NCBI RefSeq assembly: GCF_003626575.1
Contig: NZ_RBDY01000018.1
Coordinates: forward strand, 62,001-126,000
Source: Streptomyces radicis
Lineage (GTDB): Bacteria > Actinomycetota > Actinomycetes > Streptomycetales > Streptomycetaceae
Direction of reading: 5' to 3'
DNA: 64,000 nt
A program made the translations under genes and the position numbers. Shown piece by piece: positions 35,031 to 42,403 of this stretch. Each line of letters begins with the position of its first letter. The first letter of the stretch is position 1. The notes under the pieces are model-generated. The model saw only the letters and a list, made by a program, of their open reading frames with translations, did not search any database and was not told where the DNA came from.

Positions 35031-35947
35031 ACGCCGTGGAGCACGTCGTGCCCGTGCGCGGCGGCGACCTCGCGGTGACCCACTGGCCCGCGCGCGGCGC
35101 CGCGGGACCGCCCGTGATCGCCCTGCACGGCATCACGTCCAACGGCCGCTTCCTCGCCCCCCTGGCCCGCGCCCTGGCCGCGAACGGCACCCCGGTCCAC
35201 GCCCCCGACCTGCGAGGGCGGGGCGCCAGCCGCCAACTCCCGGGCCCCTACGGCCTGTCGGCCCATGTCGCCGACGTGCTCGCCCTGGCCGACGCGCTGG
35301 GTGACGCCGCGGGGGGCACGGGGGGTGACACGGCGGTTGACGCCCGGGGCCCCCGCCCGATCCTGCTGGGGCACTCGATGGGCGCGTTCGTCGCGGCCCT
35401 GGCCGCGGCGACGCACCCGGGCCGCTTCGCCCGCCTGGTCCTGGTGGACGGCGGCCTCGGCTTCCCCGCCCCCGCGGGCCACGACATCGACGCCCTGCTC
35501 GACGCGGTCATAGGCCCCGCGATGCGACGGCTCTCCCTGACGTTCCCCGACCGCGCGAGCTACCACGCGTACTTCCGCGAACACCCCGCGCTGGCCGACC
35601 ACTTCGGCGACGACCTGCGCCACCACCTCGACCGCGACCTGGTCGGCGAGCCGCCGATGATGCGCAGCGCGTGCGTGCTGGACGCCGTGCGCGCCGACGG
35701 CGCCGACGTCCTGTCCGACCCCGCCACCCTGGCCGCCGTCCACCGGCTGCGCGACCCCGCCACCCTGCTGCTGGCCGAACGCGGCCTGCTGAACGAGCCC
35801 CGCGCCCTCTACGACCCCGAGCGCGTCGCCGCCGCGGGCCTCGACCCCGCCACGGTCACCGTCCACCAGGTGCCCGACACCAACCACTACACGATCCTGC
35901 TCGCCGAGCACGCGGTGGCGGCGGTGGCCGCCGCCGTGACCTGGTAA
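35027..35947 (+). CDS. Alpha/beta hydrolase encoded at the end of the transporter operon
   Basis: A 306-residue cytoplasmic hydrolase with HGITSNGRFL (oxyanion region), nucleophile elbow LGHSMGAF, and a final His in DTNHYTI. The family splits esters, amides and C-C bonds. Its GTG start overlaps the permease stop by four bases, so it is made with the transporter and probably acts on what is imported. In this setting, with a secreted PHB depolymerase divergent and hydroxybutyrate dehydrogenase nearby, hydrolysis of hydroxybutyrate oligomers is a reasonable inference, but not shown by sequence. Confidence 0.86.
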   Translation: MNAVEHVVPVRGGDLAVTHWPARGAAGPPVIALHGITSNGRFLAPLARALAANGTPVHAPDLRGRGASRQLPGPYGLSAHVADVLALADALGDAAGGTGGDTAVDARGPRPILLGHSMGAFVAALAAATHPGRFARLVLVDGGLGFPAPAGHDIDALLDAVIGPAMRRLSLTFPDRASYHAYFREHPALADHFGDDLRHHLDRDLVGEPPMMRSACVLDAVRADGADVLSDPATLAAVHRLRDPATLLLAERGLLNEPRALYDPERVAAAGLDPATVTVHQVPDTNHYTILLAEHAVAAVAAAVTW

Positions 35948-35960
35948 AACGTTATACGAG

Positions 35961-35985
35961 GTTACGGAGTGACAACATCCGTAAC
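35961..35985. promoter_or_regulatory. Palindrome upstream of the lipoprotein gene
   Basis: GTTACGGA-N9-TCCGTAAC is a perfect eight-base inverted repeat in an A/T-richer promoter region, 90 bases before the lipoprotein start. It could be an operator or a processed hairpin; it follows the hydrolase stop by only 13 bases, so it may also end that operon. Confidence 0.45.
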
Positions 35986-36074
35986 AGAGGGGATACATTG
36001 CCGCCCTTGGGCTCGCCCGCACGCGGGAGAGACGGCAGGCTGCGTTCTCACCTTGCCGACAGGGGGCCCTCCAT

Positions 36075-36596
36075 ATGCGTCAACGCGCCATCGCGCCGGT
36101 CGTTTCCGTGCTGCTTCTCGTCTCGCTGACCGGCTGTGGCGGGGATGACTCCGATCCCTTCGGAGAGCCCAGGTCGCCCAGCTCCTCCACGGACCTGGCG
36201 GTGGGCGAGGTCTACACATGGCGGGACGGCGTCATGGCGAGCGTCGACGAGCTCGAGGAGCGCACCGAGCGCGGCGAGACCGACTCCTACCCCGAGGGTC
36301 ACACGGCGTTCACGGCCAAGGTCGTCTTCGACAACGAGAGCGAACAGGTCCTGAGCCTCTCGGACTTCGTCTTCGACGCGATGTCGGTCGCCGACGGCGC
36401 CGAGGCGCTGGTGATCCATGTCGAGGGCCTGACGGACAGCCTCCAGGGCTCGCTGGAGCCGGGCGCGAGCGAGAAGGTCACCCTCAGCTGGAGCATGGAC
36501 ACGGGCGAACACGGCCGCGAGGTCACCTTCGTCGGCACCCGCGCCCCCTCGGGTGACACGACGGCCCACCCCCAGTGGACGGGAACGCTGCCCTGA
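36075..36596 (+). CDS. Secreted lipoprotein of unknown function
   Basis: A 173-residue protein with lipobox SLTGC near residue 21 and a Ser/Pro-rich linker. The mature part has a beta-sandwich pattern like the DUF4352/DUF5067 immunoprotective-like lipoproteins (AFTAKVVFDNESEQVLSLSD, LEPGASEKVTLSWSMD). No enzyme motif is seen. AGGGGG precedes the ATG. It stands alone between two hydrolase genes. Confidence 0.75.
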   Translation: MRQRAIAPVVSVLLLVSLTGCGGDDSDPFGEPRSPSSSTDLAVGEVYTWRDGVMASVDELEERTERGETDSYPEGHTAFTAKVVFDNESEQVLSLSDFVFDAMSVADGAEALVIHVEGLTDSLQGSLEPGASEKVTLSWSMDTGEHGREVTFVGTRAPSGDTTAHPQWTGTLP

Positions 36597-36615
36597 CCGC
36601 GTCCCTCCCGGCTCC

Positions 36616-36654
36616 GGGTCGGGGTCGGGATCGGGGCGGGGGCGGGGTCGGGGG
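36616..36654 (+). repeat. G-tract cluster with quadruplex potential
   Basis: Seven runs of three to five G separated by short TC, AT or C spacers, just upstream of the hydrolase at 36698. Such a run can form a G-quadruplex on the coding strand. Confidence 0.4.
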
Positions 36655-36697
36655 CCGCTCGTCGGGCGTTGTCAGTGGCCTGTCCTAGCCTCGCCCC

Positions 36698-37414
36698 ATG
36701 GACATCATTCTGATCCCGGGACTCTGGCTCGACGGCTCGTCGTGGGGCGAGGTCGCCCCCGTTCTCGAGGAGGCCGGGCACCGCGCCCACGCCCTCACGC
36801 TGCCCGGCATGGAGTCGAGGGACGCCGCCCGCTCGGGCATCACCCTGCGCGACCACGTCGACGCCGTCGTCGGGGTGATCGACTCCCTCGACCCGGCTCC
36901 GGGCACGGGCGGGATCGTGCTCGTGGGGCACTCGGGCGGCGGCGCGATCGCCTTCGGCGCGGCCGACGCGCGCCCCGACCGGCTCGCCCGCGTGGTGTAT
37001 GTCGACAGCGTGCCGCTCGGCGAGGGAGCCGTCATCAACGACGAGCTGCCCGCGGCGAACGGCGAAGTGCCGCTGCCCGACTGGTCGTTGTTCGAGCCCG
37101 AGGACCTGGTCGACCTGGACGACGCGCTGCGCGCGGCGTTCCGCGAGCGCGCCGTCCCCTCGCCCCAGGGAGTCGCGGCCGGTCGGCAGCGGCTGTCGGA
37201 CGAGCGGCGCCTCGACGTGCCCGCCACGGTCATCGCGTGCGAGTTCACGGGCGAGGCGCTGCGGGAGTGGCTGGCGGGCGACGCTCCCTTCACGCGCGAG
37301 CTGGCGCGGATCCGCGACGTCGAGATCGTCGACCTGCCCACGGGCCACTGGCCGCAGTTCACCCGCCCCAAGGACCTGGCCGGGGCGATCCTGGCCGCGG
37401 TGGACCGGGCCTGA
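36698..37414 (+). CDS. Alpha/beta hydrolase (esterase-like)
   Basis: A 238-residue hydrolase of the RsbQ/salicylate-esterase-like group: ILIPGLWLDGSSWGEVAPVL near the N-terminus, nucleophile elbow VGHSGGGA near residue 83, and His in PTGHWPQF near the C-terminus. Substrate unknown. TAGCCT lies six bases before the ATG and no Shine-Dalgarno is visible, so it may be read from a leaderless message. It converges on the terpene cyclase gene, with 43 bases between. Confidence 0.84.
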   Translation: MDIILIPGLWLDGSSWGEVAPVLEEAGHRAHALTLPGMESRDAARSGITLRDHVDAVVGVIDSLDPAPGTGGIVLVGHSGGGAIAFGAADARPDRLARVVYVDSVPLGEGAVINDELPAANGEVPLPDWSLFEPEDLVDLDDALRAAFRERAVPSPQGVAAGRQRLSDERRLDVPATVIACEFTGEALREWLAGDAPFTRELARIRDVEIVDLPTGHWPQFTRPKDLAGAILAAVDRA

Positions 37415-37457
37415 CCGCGCCCGACCCCGCCGACGCGCCCCGACGCGATCCGACCCG

Positions 37458-38153
37458 TCAGGGCGCCGTCGCCGCGGCGGCCTTTCCGGCCTCCCCGGTG
37501 TCCCCGGCCTCCGCCGCCCGACGGGCCTCCCCGCCCTCCTCCCGGATCCGGCGGCGCAGCAGCACGGCGTAGAGCACGTCGAGGGCCAGGACGCACGCGC
37601 CCGTGGTCAGGACCAGGGCGCTGCCCACGTCGTCGAAGACCATCACGGTCACCGCGGCCGTGCCCACGGCCTTGCTGACGGCGATCGTCATCGACTGGCC
37701 CGCCGAGCTGCCCCGGCGCAGCAGCATGCCGATGAAGCACATCGACATCACCAGGTTGGAGAACAGCGCGGAGTACGCGTCCACCGGGTGGTCGGGGTCG
37801 CCCGCGAACTCCCGTGCGGTCAGGTACATCACCGCGAGCGAGCCCGCGAGCACGGCCACGCTCCACGGCACGAACCACCGCGCGTCGGCCAGCCGCGCGA
37901 ACTCCTCGCGCCCATACCGGAAGTATGTGACCAGGATGACGACGTCGAAGCAGAACCACACGATGTTCACCACGACCTGGAGCGCCCACGGGCTGGGCTC
38001 GAGGAAGCCGAAGGTGAACTCCCAGGTGGCGTTGAGCGCCAGCGGCACGAACGGCATCCCATAGGTCCGGTCGGCGAACCCCCGCCTGATGATGCCGAGA
38101 TAGGCGATGGTCCACGCGATCCCGCCCGCGGCGGACAGCACATCGGCCAGCAC
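37458..38153 (-). CDS. Pyr4-like integral membrane terpene cyclase
   Basis: A 231-residue protein with about seven membrane segments. Its topology and the block LALNATWEFTFGFLEPSPW fit the Pyr4/PaxB family of membrane terpene cyclases, where the Glu of the NxxWEF motif protonates the substrate; a second acidic residue late in the protein (near ALDVLY) fits the other conserved acid. These enzymes cyclise prenylated aromatic or indole precursors in fungi, and a bacterial relative acts in drimentine biosynthesis. The tail after about residue 200 is charged and cytoplasmic. The GTG start has GAGGGGGG upstream and lies 12 bases behind the prenyltransferase gene. I rank this family call as likely, not certain. 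Confidence 0.7.
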   Translation of the reverse strand: MLADVLSAAGGIAWTIAYLGIIRRGFADRTYGMPFVPLALNATWEFTFGFLEPSPWALQVVVNIVWFCFDVVILVTYFRYGREEFARLADARWFVPWSVAVLAGSLAVMYLTAREFAGDPDHPVDAYSALFSNLVMSMCFIGMLLRRGSSAGQSMTIAVSKAVGTAAVTVMVFDDVGSALVLTTGACVLALDVLYAVLLRRRIREEGGEARRAAEAGDTGEAGKAAAATAP

Positions 38154-38165
38154 GAGAATCCCCCC

Positions 38166-39101
38166 TCAGACCAGCGCGGCGGCCGGCAGCGAGAACTGGA
38201 AAAGGAACAGCAGGCCCAGCTCGGCGAACCAGCAGAAGCGCTGGCCTTCGAGCAGCGCCGGGCGCCGCACCACGAGCCACGCCAGCACCGCGCCGCCCGC
38301 GCCGAGCAGCGCGGCGAGCGCCGAGAGCGGCGTCGCCAGGTCACCGCCGATCCACCTGGCACCCGCGAACAGCACGGCCCAGGGCGCCAGATAGCCGGTC
38401 ACGCCCAGGGCGAGGATCCCGGCGCGCGGCAGGCGCATGGCGAGCGAGCTGCCGCCGTCCGCCGCGTCGCCCGAGACGTCCCTCAGGTCCTTGAGCGGGC
38501 TGACCAGCAGGTGGTGCAGGAAGCAGACGACCCCCACCAGCAGCACCGCGTCCCGGCCCGCGCCGGGCTCTGCGTACAGGGCCGTGCAGCTGAGCACGGC
38601 GAGGATCCCGCACACGGTCGAGGCGACGAGGGTCAACGGGCCCCGCAGCCAGTGCCGCCCCCAGCGCACGCCGGGCGCGGAGTAGAGGACCGAGAGCGCG
38701 AGGTGCGCGGCGAAGGCGGCGGCGCCGAACGGCGTGGTGGCCAGGAGCGCGGCACACAGCACCGCCCCGGCCAGGCAGCCGCCGACGACGTACCAGCCGT
38801 GCCGGATCGGGACCCGGCCCGAGGGGAAGGGGCGCTCGGGGTGGTTGACGCGGTCGGCGGCGACATCGGTGATGTCGTTGAGGACGCTGCAAAGCCCCTG
38901 CGCGAACAGCCCGAACAGGCCGCAGCCCACGGCCTCGGGCACCGTCACCGCGCCGCCGCCCGCCCGTTCGCCGAAGACGTAGAGGGCGAGCGACTGGACC
39001 ACGATGACGATCGTGATCTCCCAGCGGCAGGTGATCGTGGTGAGCGCGGTCGCGAACGCGCGGACTTCCGTCGGCGCCGTCGACCGTTCCTGGACGGCCA
39101 T
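38166..39101 (-). CDS. UbiA-family membrane prenyltransferase
   Basis: A 311-residue membrane protein with the UbiA aspartate motifs: first NDITDVAADRVNHPERP near residue 75 (NDxxDxxxD) and second DLRDVSGD near 195. Eight to nine hydrophobic segments are visible. UbiA enzymes transfer a prenyl chain from its diphosphate to an acceptor, often aromatic. Here it sits between a methyltransferase gene (9 bases upstream) and a Pyr4-like cyclase gene (12 bases downstream), so it most likely makes the prenylated substrate of that cyclase. Acceptor and chain length are not evident. Confidence 0.87.
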   Translation of the reverse strand: MAVQERSTAPTEVRAFATALTTITCRWEITIVIVVQSLALYVFGERAGGGAVTVPEAVGCGLFGLFAQGLCSVLNDITDVAADRVNHPERPFPSGRVPIRHGWYVVGGCLAGAVLCAALLATTPFGAAAFAAHLALSVLYSAPGVRWGRHWLRGPLTLVASTVCGILAVLSCTALYAEPGAGRDAVLLVGVVCFLHHLLVSPLKDLRDVSGDAADGGSSLAMRLPRAGILALGVTGYLAPWAVLFAGARWIGGDLATPLSALAALLGAGGAVLAWLVVRRPALLEGQRFCWFAELGLLFLFQFSLPAAALV

Positions 39102-39110
39102 GCTCGGCCC

Positions 39111-39890
39111 TCAGGCGGTGGCGGGCTTGGGCAGCACGAGCATGCCCGCCATGCCGAGGTCGTGATAGACCGCCCCCGGGTAGGCGTCGCGCACCGCCCG
39201 CCACGCCGCGCGCGGGAACGCGTAGGCGTCGGTCGACGACCGCAGCTCCCTGAACGCCTCCTCGTCCGACAGCTTGTACAGCGGCATGGAGCGCAGGACG
39301 CCGCGCAGCGGCGGCAGCTTCCCGAGCCTGAGGTGAACGCCGCAGAGCCGGAAGAAGCTCGCGGCGACGACCCCGGGCGTGACGGTGCCCAACGGGGCGC
39401 GCTCGCTGGTCTGCACCTCGACGGCGATGACGCGGCCGCCCGGCTCGGCGAGGTCGTGGAGCCGGGCGAGATACGCCGCGGGATCGCCCATGTGGTCGGC
39501 GACGAAGCTGCTCACGACGGTCCCCGCGGGCCTGAGCCGGTCCGCCGCCCGCAGGAAGTCGTCCTGGACGACCTCGAGGCGCCCCGCGGGCCGGTCGGCG
39601 AGCAGCGGAGCCAGGCGCGCCCTGCACCGCTCGGCCGCGTCCGACAGCTCGACGACGGTGACGTCGCGCAGCGCGGGCCTGGCGCGCAGCACCTGCCGCA
39701 TCCACAGCCCGGTCGCGCCCCCGACCTCGAGGACGCTCATGGCGTCCTTGGGCACGTAGTGCCTCATCAGCCCGCCGAGATAGCCCTCGTTGCCGCCGAT
39801 CTCGTCGGCGAAGTACCCCTTCTCGTTGAGCGCGTTGTACGCGGTGGCGACGCGTTCCGCGTGCGCGTCCCTGCCGTTCCGTGATGCCAT
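39111..39890 (-). CDS. SAM-dependent methyltransferase of the terpenoid cassette
   Basis: A 259-residue class I methyltransferase. Motif I is SVLEVGGATGLWM near residue 52, followed by VTVVELSDAAE and the VVQDDFL acidic loop; motif IV region is VVSSFVADHMGDP. The C-terminal half (LPPLRGVLRSMPLYKLSDEEAF) is particular and not assigned. It opens the operon with the UbiA and cyclase genes, and could methylate the acceptor or the finished product. The ATG at 39890 has GGGGG upstream. Confidence 0.84.
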   Translation of the reverse strand: MASRNGRDAHAERVATAYNALNEKGYFADEIGGNEGYLGGLMRHYVPKDAMSVLEVGGATGLWMRQVLRARPALRDVTVVELSDAAERCRARLAPLLADRPAGRLEVVQDDFLRAADRLRPAGTVVSSFVADHMGDPAAYLARLHDLAEPGGRVIAVEVQTSERAPLGTVTPGVVAASFFRLCGVHLRLGKLPPLRGVLRSMPLYKLSDEEAFRELRSSTDAYAFPRAAWRAVRDAYPGAVYHDLGMAGMLVLPKPATA

Positions 39891-40028
39891 GTGTGTCCCC
39901 CGTGGTGTCGTGACGACGGACCCTAGCCGAGAAGGCTTAAGTGGCCTACCGGAAAAGGGAGATGACACCTCGGCGCCGGAAAACGGGTGCGCGGGCGGGG
40001 GCGCGTTCACTACACTCGCCCCGAATCG

Positions 40029-40052
40029 CGCGCCCCCTTGAGGCGGGGCGCG
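40029..40052 (+). promoter_or_regulatory. Hairpin in the leader of the EF-G paralogue
   Basis: CGCGCCCC / GGGGCGCG with an eight-base loop, just after a possible -10. It could act in an attenuator with the short reading frame behind it. Confidence 0.4.
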
Positions 40053-40078
40053 TTCCGACCGGTGGGGGGAGTCAGGCC

Positions 40079-40183
40079 ATGCGTCACCATGTCGCGCTCG
40101 CCGCTCCCCGGTCACGGTACGAGGTGATCCTGGTGTCTCGGGACGCCCGGCGCCGGCTGCGCGGCCGGTCCGGACGTCCGTGA
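40079..40183 (+). CDS. Possible 34-residue leader peptide
   Basis: ATG at 40079 preceded by GGGGGAG at good spacing, ending at TGA 40181-40183. The peptide is basic (MRHHVALAAPRSRYEVILV, then an Arg-rich end). It lies 100 bases before an EF-G paralogue, on the same strand. No homologue is known to me; a regulatory leader is the simplest reading, and chance is possible. Confidence 0.35.
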   Translation: MRHHVALAAPRSRYEVILVSRDARRRLRGRSGRP

Positions 40184-40282
40184 CGAACGCCTGATCATCC
40201 GCCCCGATGGGCATCGCCCAACAGGGCCGTCTCGTCCGGGAATCGCGCTGTCCGTTCCCGAACACCCGAAAGGCCGAGGGCC

Positions 40283-42334
40283 GTGCGTACCGCCCCCACC
40301 AACCCCCTGAACGCCGTCCGCAACCTGGGCATCCTGGCCCATGTCGACGCGGGCAAGACCACCGTCACCGAACGGATCCTGTATGCCACCGGCACCACCC
40401 ACAAGCGGGGCGAGGTCCACGACGGCACGACCGTCACCGACTTCGACTCCCAGGAGCGCGACCGCGGCATCACCATCTTCGCCGCGGCCGTCAGCTGCGC
40501 GTGGGACGGGCACCGCGTCAACCTGATCGACACCCCAGGCCACGTCGACTTCTCCGACGAGGTGGAGCGCTCGCTGCGCGTGCTCGACGGCGCGATCGCG
40601 GTGTTCGACGGCGTCGCGGGCGTCGAGCCGCAGAGCGAGTCGGTGTGGCGGCGGGCCGATCGGCACGGCGTGCCGCGGATCGCGTTCGTCAACAAGCTCG
40701 ACCGCGCCGGTGCCGACCTCGACGCCGCCGTGGCGTCGATCCGCGCGCGCCTGCACCCGGCCCCGCTCGTGGTCCAGGTGCCGATCGGCGCGGAGGACGC
40801 GTTCACCGGCGTGGTCGACCTGGTCCGCATGCGGGCGCTGGTGTGGCCCGACGGCGGCGGCGCGTGCGAGGAGGGCCCGGTGCCCGAGGCGCTGACCGGC
40901 GAGGTGCTGCGGCGTCGTCGGCTGCTGGACGAGGCGGTGGCGGAGCTGCACCAGGGCGCGTTCGACGAGTTCTGCGCGGAGTCCGCGCTGTCCGCCGCGA
41001 CGCTGTCCGCCGCGCTGCGCGACCTGACCCGCACGGGCGAGGGCGTCGTGGTGCTGTGCGGCTCGGCCTACCGCAACCGCGGCGTCGAGCCGCTGCTCGA
41101 CGCCGTCGTGGCCTACCTGCCGTCGCCGCTCGACGTGCCCGCGGTGCGCGGCACCTGGGAGGGCGGCGTGCGGGAGCGGGCCGCGGACCCCCAAGGGCCG
41201 CTCGCCGCACTGGCGTTCAAGGTCAACGCGACCGCCACGGGACGCCTCACCTCGGTACGCGTCTACTCGGGAACGCTGCGGAAGGGTGACACGCTGCTCG
41301 ACGCGGGCACGGGGCGCACCGAGCGCGTCGGCCGGATCCTGCGGGTGCGGGCCGACCGGCACGCCGAGGTGGACCGCGCGGTGGCCGGTGACATCGTCGC
41401 GCTGGTCGGGCCCAAGGCGGTCCGCGCGGGGGCGACCCTGTGCGGCCCCGGGGACCCGCTGCTGCTCGAACCGCCCGCCGCGGCCGATCCCGTGGTGTCC
41501 GTGGCGGTCGAGGCGCGCGGCGGCACCGACCAGGGGCGGCTGGCGACCGCGCTGGCGCGACTGGTCGAGGAGGACCCGTCGCTGCTGGTCAGGACCGATT
41601 CCGAGACCGGGCAGACCGTGCTCTCGGGGATGGGGGAGCTGCATCTCGAGGTGGCGGTGGAGAAGATCCGCCGGGCCCAGGGGCTCGACGTCAACGTGGG
41701 GCGGCCGAGGGTGACCTACCGCGAGACGGTCGCCCGCGGCGTGTCGGGGCTTGTCTACCGGCACGTCAAACAGGACGGCGGAGCAGGGCAGTTCGCCCAT
41801 GTCGTCCTGGACGTCGAGCCCCTCGACGCCGGGGCGGGCGGCGGCGACGAGGGCTTCGCGTTCCGGTCCACGGTCGTGGGCGGGCGCGTGCCGCGCGAGT
41901 ATGTGAAGGCCGTGGAGGCCGGATGCCGCGACGCGCTGGCCGAGGGCCCCCTCGGCGGCCACCCGGTGACCGGGCTGCGGGTGACACTGACCGACGGGGC
42001 GACGCATCCGCAGGACTCCTCGGAGATGGCGTTCCGCACGGCCGGGAGGTTCGCGCTGCGCGAGGCCCTGCGCGCCAGCGCCATGGTGCTGCTCGAGCCG
42101 GTGGTCGAGGTCACGGTCACCGTGCCCGAGGACGCCGTGGGCGGCGTGCTCGGCGACCTCGCGGCCCGCCGCGGCCGGGTCTCAGGGTCGGCGGCGCGGG
42201 CGGGCACGGCCCTGGTCACCGCGACCGTGCCGTTGGCCGAACTCTTCGGCTACGCCACCCGGTTGCGCAGCCGGACCCAGGGGCGGGGAACGTTCACCAC
42301 CCGCCCCACCGGCTACGCGCCCGCGCCCGCATAG
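40283..42334 (+). CDS. Elongation factor G paralogue (EF-G2 / ribosomal protection-like GTPase)
   Basis: A 683-residue translational GTPase. All G motifs are present: AHVDAGKTT, the switch RGITI, DTPGHVDF, NKLD and CGSA. Domains II-V follow in order (GRLTSVRVYSGTLRKGD; LSGMGELHLEVAVEKIRR; PRVTYRETV). It is closer in layout to EF-G than to a classical TetM, but the divergent domain IV and single-gene setting, away from rpsL/rpsG/tuf, mark it as the extra copy many streptomycetes carry. Such paralogues may help ribosome recycling or antibiotic tolerance. The GTG at 40283 has GAGGG upstream. Confidence 0.88.
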   Translation: MRTAPTNPLNAVRNLGILAHVDAGKTTVTERILYATGTTHKRGEVHDGTTVTDFDSQERDRGITIFAAAVSCAWDGHRVNLIDTPGHVDFSDEVERSLRVLDGAIAVFDGVAGVEPQSESVWRRADRHGVPRIAFVNKLDRAGADLDAAVASIRARLHPAPLVVQVPIGAEDAFTGVVDLVRMRALVWPDGGGACEEGPVPEALTGEVLRRRRLLDEAVAELHQGAFDEFCAESALSAATLSAALRDLTRTGEGVVVLCGSAYRNRGVEPLLDAVVAYLPSPLDVPAVRGTWEGGVRERAADPQGPLAALAFKVNATATGRLTSVRVYSGTLRKGDTLLDAGTGRTERVGRILRVRADRHAEVDRAVAGDIVALVGPKAVRAGATLCGPGDPLLLEPPAAADPVVSVAVEARGGTDQGRLATALARLVEEDPSLLVRTDSETGQTVLSGMGELHLEVAVEKIRRAQGLDVNVGRPRVTYRETVARGVSGLVYRHVKQDGGAGQFAHVVLDVEPLDAGAGGGDEGFAFRSTVVGGRVPREYVKAVEAGCRDALAEGPLGGHPVTGLRVTLTDGATHPQDSSEMAFRTAGRFALREALRASAMVLLEPVVEVTVTVPEDAVGGVLGDLAARRGRVSGSAARAGTALVTATVPLAELFGYATRLRSRTQGRGTFTTRPTGYAPAPA

Positions 42335-42403
42335 GGGGTGAGCGGGCCGCCGGACCCCTTCGGGGGTCGGGCGGCCCGCCTTCGGCGGTCGGTGGAGACG
42401 CGG

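Larger units (their letters stand above)
39891..40282. other. Intergenic region before the EF-G paralogue
   Basis: About 390 bases between the divergent methyltransferase and EF-G-like genes. It holds a possible -10 (TACACT, 40011-40016), a GC-rich hairpin (40029-40052) and a short reading frame (40079-40183). I see nothing else in it. Confidence 0.6.
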
